From assembly GCF_000949635.1 (NCBI RefSeq), contig NZ_BAFN01000001.1, forward strand, positions 2,170,001 through 2,234,000: a DNA stretch of 64,000 nucleotides, in the 5' to 3' direction. Numbering within the stretch: the first letter of the stretch is position 1; each line of letters opens with the position of its first letter. Positions 51,110 through 61,025 of the stretch are shown here, piece after piece. A program made the position numbers and the translations under genes. Below the pieces are notes generated by a model, which ran no database searches, was not told where the DNA came from, and saw only the letters and a list, made by a program, of their open reading frames with translations. The stretch comes from Candidatus Brocadia sinica JPN1 (GTDB lineage: Bacteria > Planctomycetota > Brocadiia > Brocadiales > Brocadiaceae).

Positions 51110-52999
51110 ATGAGAAAAAGCACTCTTTTTAGCGAATGTGCCAAGTTATTGTCATTCGCAAGACCTTACTGGAAATACATGGCATTAGCCATTATCAGTA
51201 TGATCATGTATACCTCGGCAAATGGTGTCCAGATTTCATTAATCAAGCCTATCATAGACAAACTTCTGATAGGGAATGCAGAAAAGGTGGAAGAGTTGCC
51301 GAGGATCGATATAGAGCAGGATATACAAAAACAAGGTAACCAATCTCCTGTTAAACAGTTTAAAAATCAGATATTCCACAAATTTGCGTTTATAGAAAAA
51401 CTACAAAAACATGCTACAAGTTCATTTACGAACATCGGCATTGTGATGGCAATTGTCGCCCCCATTATTTTCTTTTCCTGTTATTTCCAGCAATACTTCA
51501 GAAATCTTGTCATGTGGGCCGTTGTTGTGGACATCCGGAATAAGGTATGCGACCATTTACTCCCACAACCCCTGAGTTTTTTTGAAAACAGGAAGAGCGG
51601 CGACCTCCTTTCCAGGTTAACGAATGACATTGCTGTAACGCAGTCAGGACTTACGGTCCTTTTTGATGAAATCCTGCTGCAACCCTTAAAATTGATTTGC
51701 GGATTGACTCTGGCATTTTATTTTAGCTGGAAGCTTTCCTTGTTGACCCTGATTGCCTTTCCTGTGATATTCATTCCTGTGCTGATCATGGGCAAAAAAA
51801 TCAAGAAGCATGGGAAGGGAAGTTTGCGGCATCTCTCTGACCTCACAGATGCCTTGCGGGAAATGTTTGCAGGCATTCGAATTGTGAAGGCGTTTAAGAT
51901 GGAGGCTGAAGAGAGCCGTGAAATCCACGACATCAGTGACCGATTCTTCAGGAAAAGGCTGAAGATGGTCAAGGCAAAGGCAATCAACACGAGTACCAGT
52001 GAATTCGTTTATGCCCTGGGTCTCGCTGTCTTGATTATTTTGGGAGGCTATGTGGTTGTGTCAAAGAAAATCACTCCGGGGGAACTCGGTGGGTTTATTA
52101 CCGCCATAGGTTTTATGGTGATTACGACCGTCAAGAAACTGGCCAAGAGTTATGCAAGTTTGCAAGAATCCCTGGCGGGTGTCAATCGGGTATTCGAACT
52201 ATTCACGATAGAACCCACGATAAAAGACCATGCCGGGGCCGTGACGCTGAAGCACGTAGAAGAAGGCATTTCTTTTAAGGACGTGAGTTTTTCCTACGAA
52301 AACAGTGAGGAGTTTGTCTTGAAAGATATCAACCTTACCATCCGCAAAGGAGAGATACTTGCTATTGTGGGTAAGAGCGGGGCCGGGAAATCGACTCTGG
52401 TAAACCTGATACCCCGTTTCTATGACCCTGTCAAAGGCGCCATAGAGATAGACGGAATAGATATACGAAAGATTAAACACGAATCGCTCCTCACACACAT
52501 TGCAATAGTCTCCCAGCAAACCTTCCTCTTTAACCGCAGTCTCCGTGAAAACATACTCTACGGGAGAAGGGATGCTACAATTGAAGAAATTTATGCAGCG
52601 GCAAGGTCTGCCAATATCCATGAATTTATTATGAGCCTCTCCAAAGGTTACGATACCGTTGTGGGTGAATTGGGGGTAAAACTATCCGGAGGGCAGCGTC
52701 AACGGATTGCCATTGCCCGCGCCATACTGAAAAATGCACCCATTTTACTCTTAGATGAAGCGACTTCGTCGCTGGATTATGAATCTGAGAAACTGGTACA
52801 AGATGCACTCAATAACCTCATCGCCGGAAAAACGACCATCATCGTTGCCCATCGCCTTTCCACAATCCAGCATTGTGACAGAATCATCGTAATGCAAAAT
52901 GGACATATTGTAGAAACAGGCAGTCACGACTCCCTCATGTCAGGTGAGGGAGAATACAAACGCGTGTACCAGTTGCATTTTGATACACTTCAGTCATGA
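51110..52999 (+). CDS. MsbA-like lipid/multidrug ABC exporter (fused)
   Basis: 629 aa, AAGGAATCA before ATG 51110. Six membrane helices with a larger external loop between helices 1 and 2 (about 45-100, acidic), then an ATPase with Walker A 'VGKSGAGKSTLVNL', signature 'LSGGQRQRIAIARAIL', Walker B 'ILLLDEATSSLDYESEK' and H-loop 'IIVAHRLSTI'. The order and length fit MsbA-type homodimeric exporters that flip lipid A core or related lipids. The next gene (rfbD) overlaps its stop by 4 nt, consistent with lipopolysaccharide-type surface biosynthesis. Confidence 0.9.
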   Translation: MRKSTLFSECAKLLSFARPYWKYMALAIISMIMYTSANGVQISLIKPIIDKLLIGNAEKVEELPRIDIEQDIQKQGNQSPVKQFKNQIFHKFAFIEKLQKHATSSFTNIGIVMAIVAPIIFFSCYFQQYFRNLVMWAVVVDIRNKVCDHLLPQPLSFFENRKSGDLLSRLTNDIAVTQSGLTVLFDEILLQPLKLICGLTLAFYFSWKLSLLTLIAFPVIFIPVLIMGKKIKKHGKGSLRHLSDLTDALREMFAGIRIVKAFKMEAEESREIHDISDRFFRKRLKMVKAKAINTSTSEFVYALGLAVLIILGGYVVVSKKITPGELGGFITAIGFMVITTVKKLAKSYASLQESLAGVNRVFELFTIEPTIKDHAGAVTLKHVEEGISFKDVSFSYENSEEFVLKDINLTIRKGEILAIVGKSGAGKSTLVNLIPRFYDPVKGAIEIDGIDIRKIKHESLLTHIAIVSQQTFLFNRSLRENILYGRRDATIEEIYAAARSANIHEFIMSLSKGYDTVVGELGVKLSGGQRQRIAIARAILKNAPILLLDEATSSLDYESEKLVQDALNNLIAGKTTIIVAHRLSTIQHCDRIIVMQNGHIVETGSHDSLMSGEGEYKRVYQLHFDTLQS

Positions 53000-53871
53000 G
53001 AATTCTTGTTATTGGCTCTCAGGGCATGCTCGGCAGAGACCTTGTAAATCGATTTCCCAACTTTTCTGACTCAAAATTCCCCTGTATTGAAGTTGTCGCA
53101 GCGAATCACAAGCACATAGATATTACGCATGGCCCAAATACCTCCACATTCATTGCTCAAATCAAGCCAGATGTAATTGTCAACTGCGTTGCGTTCGCGG
53201 ATGTCGATGCCTGCGAAACCCGGATTTCTGATGCCTTCGCTATCAATGCAGATGGAGCAAAGAATGTAGCATTGTCGGGAAAAGAAACAGGGGCAAAGAT
53301 TATTCATATCAGCACCGATTACGTATTTGATGGCGCCAAGAATGGATCTTACATTGAAACCGACAAACCCAATCCCCTCTCTATCTATGGCAAATCAAAA
53401 CTCGAAGGAGAACTTGCCATTCAAGAAATAAGCGATAATTACGCTATTATCAGAACGGCATGGCTTTATGGCCTGTATAAGAAAAATTTTGTAACCACCA
53501 TGCTAAATCTGGGAAGGAAAAACCGCTCCGTGTCTGTTGTTACCGATCAGTGTGGATGCCCAACGTATACGGCAGATCTATCATATGCCATATGGAACAT
53601 CATATCGCTGGATCTCCGGGGCCTGTACCACGTAACGAACGATGGAACATGTTCGCGCTATGAATGGGCAAAGAAGATCTTTGCATTAACCGGTGATCAG
53701 GTATCGGTACTGCCTGTGAAAACCGCAGATTACAAACGCGCTGCCGCAGTCCCTCGAAATGCTTCTCTAAACTGTGCGAAATATGCCAATGCCAGCGGAC
53801 ACAAGATGCGACTATGGCAAGAGGCACTGGAAGAGTATTTAAGGCAATGGAACGATTCAGCCTCGAATTGA
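52996..53871 (+). CDS. rfbD: dTDP-4-dehydrorhamnose reductase
   Basis: 291 aa, ATG 52996 overlapping the previous stop (ATGA). Short-chain dehydrogenase fold: 'MRILVIGSQGMLGRDLVNRF', 'KPDVIVNCVAFADVDACETR', 'IHISTDYVFDG', catalytic 'NPLSIYGKSKLEGELAI' (YxxxK) and 'TAWLYG' typify RfbD/RmlD. It makes dTDP-L-rhamnose, or a related sugar, for surface polysaccharide. The rfbA-C genes are not in the window. Confidence 0.9.
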   Translation: MRILVIGSQGMLGRDLVNRFPNFSDSKFPCIEVVAANHKHIDITHGPNTSTFIAQIKPDVIVNCVAFADVDACETRISDAFAINADGAKNVALSGKETGAKIIHISTDYVFDGAKNGSYIETDKPNPLSIYGKSKLEGELAIQEISDNYAIIRTAWLYGLYKKNFVTTMLNLGRKNRSVSVVTDQCGCPTYTADLSYAIWNIISLDLRGLYHVTNDGTCSRYEWAKKIFALTGDQVSVLPVKTADYKRAAAVPRNASLNCAKYANASGHKMRLWQEALEEYLRQWNDSASN

Positions 53872-54145
53872 CACAAATGGGCACGAGGGGAAAGTTTGAG
53901 CTGTATAAAAATTTGGATAAAACGCTTTACCTTAAAATAGTTAATCCCATAAATCGATGATCTTCATCAAATTTTGCTTTGGTTGTTAAAATGAGTACTA
54001 TATTGAAAAATAGAGTGACTGTTACTGCCTTAATATCTGCTGTCGCTGGCAAGATTAACAGAATTAACAGGGAAATTCGGTTATTGCAGGTAAAGTGGCA
54101 AATGAGTCCTGTATATATTTGTGAAATGGCCTGTTAAAAGTCACT

Positions 54146-55645
54146 ATGATCCGTAGCTCTGATCCCGATACGATACGTCCTTACCTTAAAGACGCTTCTA
54201 ACCTTACCGGTGGCTATGCAGGTGAGGTGGTTTTTCCTGAAGACGAAAAAGAGGTCATTCAGGTGCTGGATGAGGCATGCCGCGCCGGTACACCGGTAAC
54301 GATCGCAGGAAATGGTACAGGTCTCGTCGGAGCAAGGATACCGTTTGGCGGAATTGTTCTCTCAACTGAAAAGCTCGGCGGATTAAGGAAAATTTATCAA
54401 ATCGACGGAGGTTCCGGTTACGCCGTGACAGGACCGGCCATTACTTTAAGAGCGCTGCAGGAGGCAGTTTCTGCAAGAGGATTCCTTTACCCTCCGGATC
54501 CGACAGAACAGAACGCCTTTATCGGCGCCAGTGTCGCAACGAATGCATCGGGGGCGCGCACTTTCAAATACGGAGCTACCCGACGGTGGATAAGACGAAT
54601 AAGGGTGGTTCTTGCAACAGGAGACGCCCTGGAATTACGCCGTGGGGAATTCGTTGCTGATAAAGAAGGCCGCCTTTTCCTGAATGGGCACAGAAACTCT
54701 TTTGAATTAAAGCTACCCCAATACCGAATGCCTGAGGGAAAGCACTCCGCTGGCTACTATGTGGCTCAAGGAATGAGCGCCCTTGATCTTTTTATTGGTT
54801 CTGAAGGAACTTTAGGCGTGATCACCGAGGTTGAGGTTGAGTTAATTCCTAAGCCGCAGGAACTCTTCAGTGGCGTTGTTTTCTTTGACCGGGAGGAGAA
54901 TGCCTGGCAGTTCGCCGACCATGCCAGAGGAGAGTCGCTGGAAAACCGCGCTTCCCGGAGAAGAGATCTCATTGATGCCAGCGCCCTGGAGTACTTCGAT
55001 TCCCAGTCTCTGGAAATTCTGCTTTCATCCTATTCTCAAATTCCCGGAAATGCTCGGTCAGCCATCTTTTTTGAACAGGAGATGCAACCTGAGTCCGGAA
55101 AGATACTCATGGAACAATGGTTTCAGTTATGCAGAGGTCATCAATCGCTGTTTGATCAGAGCTGGTTTGGCAAAAGTCCAAAGGAACATGCTGAATTCAG
55201 GGTATTTCGTCATGCGATTCCGGTTCTTGTCAATAGGATCTTGCGGCAGCATCATCAAATGAAGATTGGCACTGATTTTACTGTTCCAAACGAACGCTTT
55301 TTTGATCTGTTTAAGCTGTATCGTCAGGGTTTGACTGGTTCAGGTCTTCGGTATTGTATCTTTGGCCATATTGCGGATAATCATCTTCACGTAAACCTCC
55401 TCCCGCAGAACGACTGGGAAGCTGACCGGGGGTGGCAACTTTATCGCAAAATAGTCAGACAAATTATTGAATGGGGAGGCACCATTTCCGCTGAGCATGG
55501 CGTGGGCAAGATCAAACGTGAATATCTTTTGGATATGTTTAGCCAATCTGGACTACAGGAGATGGCCTTCATCAAAAAGACGCTCGATCCGTACGTAATT
55601 CTGGGCAGGGGGAACATTATTCCGGAAGAGTTTTTACTCCGCTGA
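54146..55645 (+). CDS. FAD-linked oxidase (GlcD/D-lactate dehydrogenase type)
   Basis: 499 aa. FAD_binding_4 domain 'GTPVTIAGNGTGLVGARIPF' and 'YPPDPTEQNAFIGASVATNA', 'LDLFIGSEGTLGVITEVEVE', then FAD-oxidase C domain ending 'ISAEHGVGKIKREYLLDMFS'. Members oxidise D-lactate, glycolate or D-2-hydroxyglutarate and pass electrons to quinone or cytochrome c. No glcE/glcF partner and no Fe-S domain is attached. The spacer before it (53872-54145) shows no gene. Confidence 0.87.
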   Translation: MIRSSDPDTIRPYLKDASNLTGGYAGEVVFPEDEKEVIQVLDEACRAGTPVTIAGNGTGLVGARIPFGGIVLSTEKLGGLRKIYQIDGGSGYAVTGPAITLRALQEAVSARGFLYPPDPTEQNAFIGASVATNASGARTFKYGATRRWIRRIRVVLATGDALELRRGEFVADKEGRLFLNGHRNSFELKLPQYRMPEGKHSAGYYVAQGMSALDLFIGSEGTLGVITEVEVELIPKPQELFSGVVFFDREENAWQFADHARGESLENRASRRRDLIDASALEYFDSQSLEILLSSYSQIPGNARSAIFFEQEMQPESGKILMEQWFQLCRGHQSLFDQSWFGKSPKEHAEFRVFRHAIPVLVNRILRQHHQMKIGTDFTVPNERFFDLFKLYRQGLTGSGLRYCIFGHIADNHLHVNLLPQNDWEADRGWQLYRKIVRQIIEWGGTISAEHGVGKIKREYLLDMFSQSGLQEMAFIKKTLDPYVILGRGNIIPEEFLLR

Positions 55646-55785
55646 GGAGTTTAGCCCGGCCATGCACAGTATATCTCGAATAAATTACTTCAAATGATGC
55701 AATATTCATACATATTCAAGCCGTCATTGTGATATGATGATGCAATTAAGCCTTGTCAATACAATCTCCGGAATGGGAGGCAAAT

Positions 55786-56307
55786 ATGGTAAAAAACGTC
55801 AAACGTTTCATTTTTTCTCAATCAATGCCAATGGTTTTTTTGTTATTCATGGTTGGCTGTGCCCCGGTTATATCAAAACAAATCAGAGATCAGGTGAAAC
55901 CGGATGTCAGTTTTACAGAGGTACTGAATGACCCTGAACGGTACAAAGGCCAAATGATTCTTCTGAGCGGAACCATTGCCGAGACCGAAAATACCAGGGA
56001 AGGTACCTTATTACGGGTGTTACAGCGTCCTGCAGGTTTTCGTGGGAAACCCAAGGACGTGGATGAAACCGAAGGGAGATTTCTGGCTCTTGACCACCGC
56101 TACCTGGATGTAGCCGTATTTACAAAAGGAAGAGCCGTTACGATCGCGGGAGAAGTTCAGGGAAAGAGAATCCTTCCTTTAGACGAAGCAGAATACACCT
56201 ATCCACTGATTTACGTGAAAGAAATATACCTCTGGCCGGTTGAAAAAAGCTATTATTCCCCTTCTCCGTCGTGGCACATCGGCTTTGGCTTTGGATATTA
56301 TCACTGA
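55786..56307 (+). CDS. Slp family outer-membrane lipoprotein
   Basis: 173 aa from ATG 55786 with GGGAGG 7 nt upstream; an earlier in-frame start is unsupported. Lipoprotein signal (MPMVFLLFMVGCAPVISKQI) with lipobox MVGC, then an OB-like domain 'YKGQMILLSGTIAETENTRE', 'LLRVLQRPAGFRGKPKDVDE', 'AVTIAGEVQGKRILPLDEAE', and an aromatic tail. This is the Slp/YeaY pattern, starvation-inducible lipoproteins of unknown role. Confidence 0.87.
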   Translation: MVKNVKRFIFSQSMPMVFLLFMVGCAPVISKQIRDQVKPDVSFTEVLNDPERYKGQMILLSGTIAETENTREGTLLRVLQRPAGFRGKPKDVDETEGRFLALDHRYLDVAVFTKGRAVTIAGEVQGKRILPLDEAEYTYPLIYVKEIYLWPVEKSYYSPSPSWHIGFGFGYYH

Positions 56308-56332
56308 CAAACCTTTCGCCGAGGAATACTCG

Positions 56333-57181
56333 TTAACGACAGAGCAAGATTGGGCAGTGTGTAGACCGCATAACCCTTACCGTGGTGTTGCCCAGAATCA
56401 TTTCCTGGAGCCGTGAATGGCCATAGGCGCCCATAACCAGGATATCAAATTTTTCATCTTCATCATTACAGAGTTCAAGGATGCCTTTTGCATGATCGGT
56501 TCCTTCTTTTGCAACAGTATTGACGGTAAGGTTGTAACTTTCGAGAAATATTTTTGCCTTTGAAAGTATCTCGGAAGATTCTTCTTTTTTGCCTGCCACG
56601 AAGATCACCGTCACAGGCAGCTTCATAAGTTGCGCTATTTCAGCACCACTATGCAATGCCTTATCTGCAAACGAGCTTCCGTCATAAGCAATCAACATTT
56701 TGGTAAAAGGTTTGAATTCGGATGGTGTAATAAGTACCGGTTTATGGGTCTGTCGTACCACAAATTCAACATTGGTGCCTAAAAACACGTCTCGCCATTC
56801 AGCGTGAGACCCCATCTTTCCCATGGAAATCAGGTCGCAGTCATCGGCGGATTTGATGATCTCGCGGCTCACAACCCCCTCTCTTACTTCCCGGCGAAAA
56901 GGTATTCCTGCCTGGCTACATTTTCCCTCCAGCAGATTCAAGGTTGCATCAGCCTGCGATTCCACCATTTCTCTTACGGTTTGATTGAATGTGCCGTAGG
57001 GAACCATTCCGCCGATGCTCGTCCCAATGTCATGGATCAGGGGACCAGTCAATACCTTGACGTCTTTAACGAACAATCCTCTGATACCGGCGTTAAATAG
57101 GCGTGCCAGATTTATTGCATAATCGGCCGCCGTTATACTGTTTTCAGAACCATCCGTAGGGACAAGGATTAGCTTTATCAT
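56333..57181 (-). CDS. Universal stress protein, tandem UspA domains
   Basis: 282 aa, two Usp domains: 1-145 starting 'MIKLILVPTDGSENSITAAD' and 150-282 starting 'KMLIAYDGSSFADKAL' and ending 'DILVMGAYGHSRLQEMILGN TTVRV'. The second has the ATP-binding G-x2-G-x9-G(S/T) pattern (GAYGHSRLQEMILGNTTVRV); in the first it is degenerate (GKMGSHAEWRDVFLGTNVEF). Cytoplasmic stress or nucleotide sensor. It lies convergent with Slp and alone in its transcript. Confidence 0.9.
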   Translation of the reverse strand: MIKLILVPTDGSENSITAADYAINLARLFNAGIRGLFVKDVKVLTGPLIHDIGTSIGGMVPYGTFNQTVREMVESQADATLNLLEGKCSQAGIPFRREVREGVVSREIIKSADDCDLISMGKMGSHAEWRDVFLGTNVEFVVRQTHKPVLITPSEFKPFTKMLIAYDGSSFADKALHSGAEIAQLMKLPVTVIFVAGKKEESSEILSKAKIFLESYNLTVNTVAKEGTDHAKGILELCNDEDEKFDILVMGAYGHSRLQEMILGNTTVRVMRSTHCPILLCR

Positions 57182-57683
57182 AAATGCGGAACCTCCGATT
57201 GTCTGGTTTTTGAAAAGTGTGTGCTAAAACAGGATTCTTTGTTCTCTTTAAGGCAGTAATCATTGAGAGCCGATGCGATTATTACCCAAGAGTACTGTTT
57301 TGTCAAGTTAAATATGAGGTTTGATACATACGAGATTTCAAATATCGGTACCCAATCGTTATTTTCGGATGTTCAATCATTTTAAAAAGTTAGAGCGTCC
57401 ATAAAACTGCTCGTTAAAATTACTTGTATTGAAATTCGTAACTGAGGAATGCACTGCTTAATCAATAATGACGGATTTATTTTCACAATAAGCCGTGAAA
57501 TACCCATGAGAATATTCAGTATTGTTAAATTATTTATATTAAATTATTTTGCTGGCTTGCCGATAATAGTAACGAAAAGTAACATCAATAATACGTCTGA
57601 AATGTGTTGATAGTCTCCTGGGGTTTAGCTCCTCCCGTTTATACCTCAAAGACTATCAATACATTTTGGATTTACACACTACG
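57182..57683. other. 502-bp spacer with a long hairpin
   Basis: No gene seen. Inverted repeat AAATGTGTTGATAGTCT (57600-57616) with AGACTATCAATACATTT (57650-57666), one mismatch in 17 and a 33-nt loop, ends 18 nt from the batA stop; it may terminate the Bat transcript or be a small mobile repeat. Confidence 0.5.
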
Positions 57684-58694
57684 TCATAAAATAAAGTACA
57701 GCGCGAGCAGCGCTAGCGCGCCACCGAGAAAATATTGGGAAACATCTTTGATAATATTTTTCTTTTTGATTCCTACGATATTTTTGTGTCTTTCAATGAC
57801 CTGCGCGAAAATGTGTTTGAGTTCGTTGCCTGTGGCATCATGCTGATAGGTCCCGCCTACCATTTCTGCAATTTCCCGTAAAAAAACAGGGTTGGGCTTG
57901 GTATAAATAGTTTCTTCTTCTTCCGTAAGCTCGTAACCTGTCACGTTCCCTTCCTTATCTCTTTTGGGTATAGGTGATGCCTTTTTCGGGTCTCCGATGC
58001 CAACGACATAAATAGCGATGTCCTTTCTCTCCAACAGTAGTTTTACGGCCTCTGCGACCTGACTGCGGGTAATGATTTGCTCTTCGCCATCTGTGAGGAG
58101 GATCATTACCTTTTTCGTATTTTCTTTGCTGAATGTATCCATAGCCAGGATAAACGCATTGCCAATATTCGTCCCGTAAGGCACAAATCGTACATAATTT
58201 TCATTGATCATATTCAATATGCGCAGGAAGACCCTTTCGTAATCATTGGTGGGATACGGCAGAAGTGAAAAAGCGCGGGCTGCAAATACCACCAGACCTA
58301 CACGGTCACCCTCCAATCCCTGTACAAGGCGGGATATCTCCATCTTTGCGCGTTGGAGTCGGTTGGGTTTCACATCTTCTGCAAGCATGCTGATCGAGAC
58401 GTCTAAGACGAAGACAATCTCCAACCCCTCTTTTTCATAATGATCCTGTGTTGTTTGCCATTTAGGCTGTAATACCACCATCCCGAGGGCACAGCAGGCA
58501 GCGCTCATACAAGTACCTTTCAGGAGGTTTCTGTGGATTTTAGGAATCTTGCTAAACCTGTTGACTAAACTTCTTTGACCAAAGGCCTTTAACCAGGCAG
58601 ACTTTCTTTGGTAAAGGAATAAATACAAGAGAAAGATTAAACCGGCAAGGACATAAATGAGGATTTTATATTCTTCGTAATGAAAAAATAACAT
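57684..58694 (-). CDS. BatA-like von Willebrand A domain membrane protein
   Basis: 336 aa from ATG 58694; a GTG six codons upstream is in frame and neither has a clear ribosome site. Membrane helix (ILIYVLAGLIFLLYLFLYQR), a second helix near 60-75, a VWA domain with MIDAS 'IVFVLDVSISMLAEDVKPNR' (DxSxS), 'TNIGNAFILAMDTF' and 'MILLTDGEEQ', and a C-terminal helix. This is the BatA/BatB layout of aerotolerance operons. The order on this strand is lipoprotein, TPR protein, BatA. Confidence 0.87.
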   Translation of the reverse strand: MLFFHYEEYKILIYVLAGLIFLLYLFLYQRKSAWLKAFGQRSLVNRFSKIPKIHRNLLKGTCMSAACCALGMVVLQPKWQTTQDHYEKEGLEIVFVLDVSISMLAEDVKPNRLQRAKMEISRLVQGLEGDRVGLVVFAARAFSLLPYPTNDYERVFLRILNMINENYVRFVPYGTNIGNAFILAMDTFSKENTKKVMILLTDGEEQIITRSQVAEAVKLLLERKDIAIYVVGIGDPKKASPIPKRDKEGNVTGYELTEEEETIYTKPNPVFLREIAEMVGGTYQHDATGNELKHIFAQVIERHKNIVGIKKKNIIKDVSQYFLGGALALLALYFIL

Positions 58695-58832
58695 GGTAAA
58701 GGTGTTGGACACAGGGGTCAGGGAGGCATGTTTCTAACATCCGGCTTCTGATTACCCACTCCTGATTTCCTGGTATTTATGTGTTTGGTTACAGTTAAAA
58801 TGCTCCACGATTCTCGTGTTCCCGGCAAGAAA

Positions 58833-59417
58833 TTACCAGCGTATCTTCTGTTCCCCGCTATACTTGTATTTTGTGCCCCACGGAATGAGTTTTAAGGCTT
58901 CGATGCGGTCTTCCCGCTCCTGTTGCTCCGGGCTAAACATGGTATTAAACTGCTGTTCGCCCAATCTCATCCTTTCCAAGTTCTTCTTTGCCTGAAAATC
59001 ATTGGCATCGATCTTCAATACCTCAGCATATTGCATGGCAGCGGTAGAAAAATCCATGTCAGTTGCGATTATGTTCGCGTTGTTATAAATTGCCCTTGCC
59101 TTTAATGTCGGGTCGCTTGTTTCCATGGCCTTTCGGTACTCTTCGCCCGCCTTTTTCTTGTTTTCCATGAGGGTATACAATACACCTTTATTATAGGCAA
59201 CCACAGGATCTTCTTTTTCTAATTTCTCTATGATGCGGATTATTGCAAAATTTTGCAATTCCTGGATGGATGCCAGGGCATCTTTATATTTTCCCATTTT
59301 AATCTTCCCTTCAAGTACTGCAAGAACACGGTATTTTTTATAGTATCCGTAGCTATATAACACCAGCAAACAAGCAAGTGTCAGAAGAAATAGCTTTACA
59401 AGATTTTTTCCAGACAT
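58833..59417 (-). CDS. BatC-like TPR membrane protein
   Basis: 194 aa, AAAGGAG before ATG 59417. One N-terminal membrane helix (NLVKLFLLTLACLLVLYSYG) and TPR-like helices ('VVAYNKGVLYTLMENKKKAG', 'ARAIYNNANIIATDMDFSTA', 'YAEVLKIDANDFQAKKNLER'). It matches BatC-type partners that sit between BatA/B and D. The soluble part probably faces the periplasm and scaffolds the VWA protein. It is 138 nt upstream of batA. Confidence 0.8.
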   Translation of the reverse strand: MSGKNLVKLFLLTLACLLVLYSYGYYKKYRVLAVLEGKIKMGKYKDALASIQELQNFAIIRIIEKLEKEDPVVAYNKGVLYTLMENKKKAGEEYRKAMETSDPTLKARAIYNNANIIATDMDFSTAAMQYAEVLKIDANDFQAKKNLERMRLGEQQFNTMFSPEQQEREDRIEALKLIPWGTKYKYSGEQKIRW

Positions 59418-59474
59418 TGCATTCTCCTTTCAAGACTTCGCAGTGACAAACAAATCAGACTTTAGACTTTGGTT

Positions 59475-59819
59475 TCATTGTTGTGGTGGCTGCTGTTCAG
59501 TTTCCTGTAATAGCATCGTTTCTTCTTCGTTTGTCTGTTCCGGTTCACCCTGGTCTGGCCTGGCCTTTCGTTCTGCCTCTGCTTTGGCCTTGGCCGCTTC
59601 TTCTGCCGAGCGTTGTTTTTGTAAGCGTTTCTTTTCTGCTTCTCTTATGTCATATTCAAGTTCTTTGTTTAATTTATCCGGGTCTGTTTTTGTATCATCA
59701 ACGTAAATTTGCCTGGAAGTCCTGAATTCAATGTTGACACGCTCACTGCCACAGCTGAAAAGCAACAACGGGAACAGACTACTCAACAGGATATACAATA
59801 TGTGGCCATGAATATGCAT
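59475..59819 (-). CDS. Small lipoprotein with charged coiled coil
   Basis: 114 aa. Lipoprotein signal 'ILYILLSSLFPLLLFSCGSE' with lipobox LFSC; the mature part is almost entirely E/K/Q/A/R (AEKKRLQKQRSAEEAAKAKA) and ends QQPPQQ. No family recognised. It starts 13 nt after the mtnA stop and precedes the TPR and BatA genes, so it is probably a structural partner of the Bat-like complex. Confidence 0.7.
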   Translation of the reverse strand: MHIHGHILYILLSSLFPLLLFSCGSERVNIEFRTSRQIYVDDTKTDPDKLNKELEYDIREAEKKRLQKQRSAEEAAKAKAEAERKARPDQGEPEQTNEEETMLLQETEQQPPQQ

Positions 59820-59832
59820 AAAAACTCCCCTT

Positions 59833-60891
59833 TTAAGAAATCGTTGTTCCCAGGAGGCGTTGTATATTCTCAGCAGAAGGTTTCGTAATCACCCCTTTTT
59901 CGGTAATGATGGCCGTAATATTTTTTGCAGGGGTTACATCAAAGGCGGGATTAAAGACCTTGACCCCTTCGGGCGCAGTTTTTCTGCCGAATCCGTTGGT
60001 AATTTCTTCGGGTGAACGCTCTTCAATGGGAATATCATTTCCCGACTTTATACTTAAATCAAAGGTCGAAACAGGGGCTGCAACGTAAAAAGGAATTCCA
60101 TGTTCCTTTGCCAGAATAGAGACACCGTAAGTGCCGATTTTATTGGCCGTGTCACCATTGGCGGCGATCCTGTCTGCTCCAACAATTACGCACTGCACCT
60201 TTCCCTGCTTCATCACATGCGCTGCCATGCTATCACATATCAGGGTAACATCAATGCCGGCATGCACGAGTTCCCAGGCGGTCAATCTTGCGCCTTGCAG
60301 CAGGGGACGCGTTTCGTCTGCATAGACCTTGATATGTTTGCCTTGTTCCTTGGCCTTAAACAGAACGGCTAACGCAGTGCCATAATCAGCAGTGGCTAAA
60401 CCGCCTGCATTACAATGGGTTAAAATACCGTTACCGTCCTTAATAAGTTTTGCGCCATTCTCGCCAATCTGCCTGCAAATAACCTTATCTTCATTTTGTA
60501 TTCTTATTGCTTCATGGAGGAGTGCATCTTTTATTTCCCGGACGGATTTGTTCTTGTTTTCCCGCGCAACACGCTCCATACGGGCAATTCCCCAAAAAAG
60601 ATTGACTGCCGTTGGTCGTGCAGTGCTCAAATAGGACGTTACCTGTTTCAGTTCTTTTAAAAAGGTATCCGCATCCTTTGCACGTATGTCCTTAATTCCT
60701 AAGACCACACCCATTGCTGCTGCGATACCAATTGCCGGCGCACCTCTCACCATGAGTGTTTTAATTGCATGCCAGATACTTTTTATGTCCTCACAGTAAA
60801 CGAATTTTAACTCGGTGGGCAACAAAGTTTGGTCGACCAATCGGATACGACCTTCAACATCTCCTTCCCATTCTATAGTTGGTAACGGCAT
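59833..60891 (-). CDS. mtnA: Methylthioribose-1-phosphate isomerase
   Basis: 352 aa. 'VRGAPAIGIAAAMGVVLGIK', 'GILTHCNAGGLATADYGTAL' (catalytic Cys), 'QCVIVGADRIAANGDTANKI' (Asp) and 'PFYVAAPVSTFDL' are MtnA signatures of the eIF2B-like family. It isomerises MTR-1-P to MTRu-1-P in methionine salvage. It is the first gene of the mtnA-lipoprotein-TPR-batA run. A phosphorylase-type gene (61694) lies two genes upstream on the same strand, a possible source of ribose-1-P-type substrates. Confidence 0.95.
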   Translation of the reverse strand: MPLPTIEWEGDVEGRIRLVDQTLLPTELKFVYCEDIKSIWHAIKTLMVRGAPAIGIAAAMGVVLGIKDIRAKDADTFLKELKQVTSYLSTARPTAVNLFWGIARMERVARENKNKSVREIKDALLHEAIRIQNEDKVICRQIGENGAKLIKDGNGILTHCNAGGLATADYGTALAVLFKAKEQGKHIKVYADETRPLLQGARLTAWELVHAGIDVTLICDSMAAHVMKQGKVQCVIVGADRIAANGDTANKIGTYGVSILAKEHGIPFYVAAPVSTFDLSIKSGNDIPIEERSPEEITNGFGRKTAPEGVKVFNPAFDVTPAKNITAIITEKGVITKPSAENIQRLLGTTIS

Positions 60892-61025
60892 TTCTTCTCC
60901 CTCATAGTATTCACGGTAAAATCTTCTTTTTATAAGCTTTTCGTAATTGCTACGTATTGTACGTTGCGGGTCATTACTTTGGATATTGAACTCTCAACTC
61001 ATTACAACTCGTAACTTTCACCTTG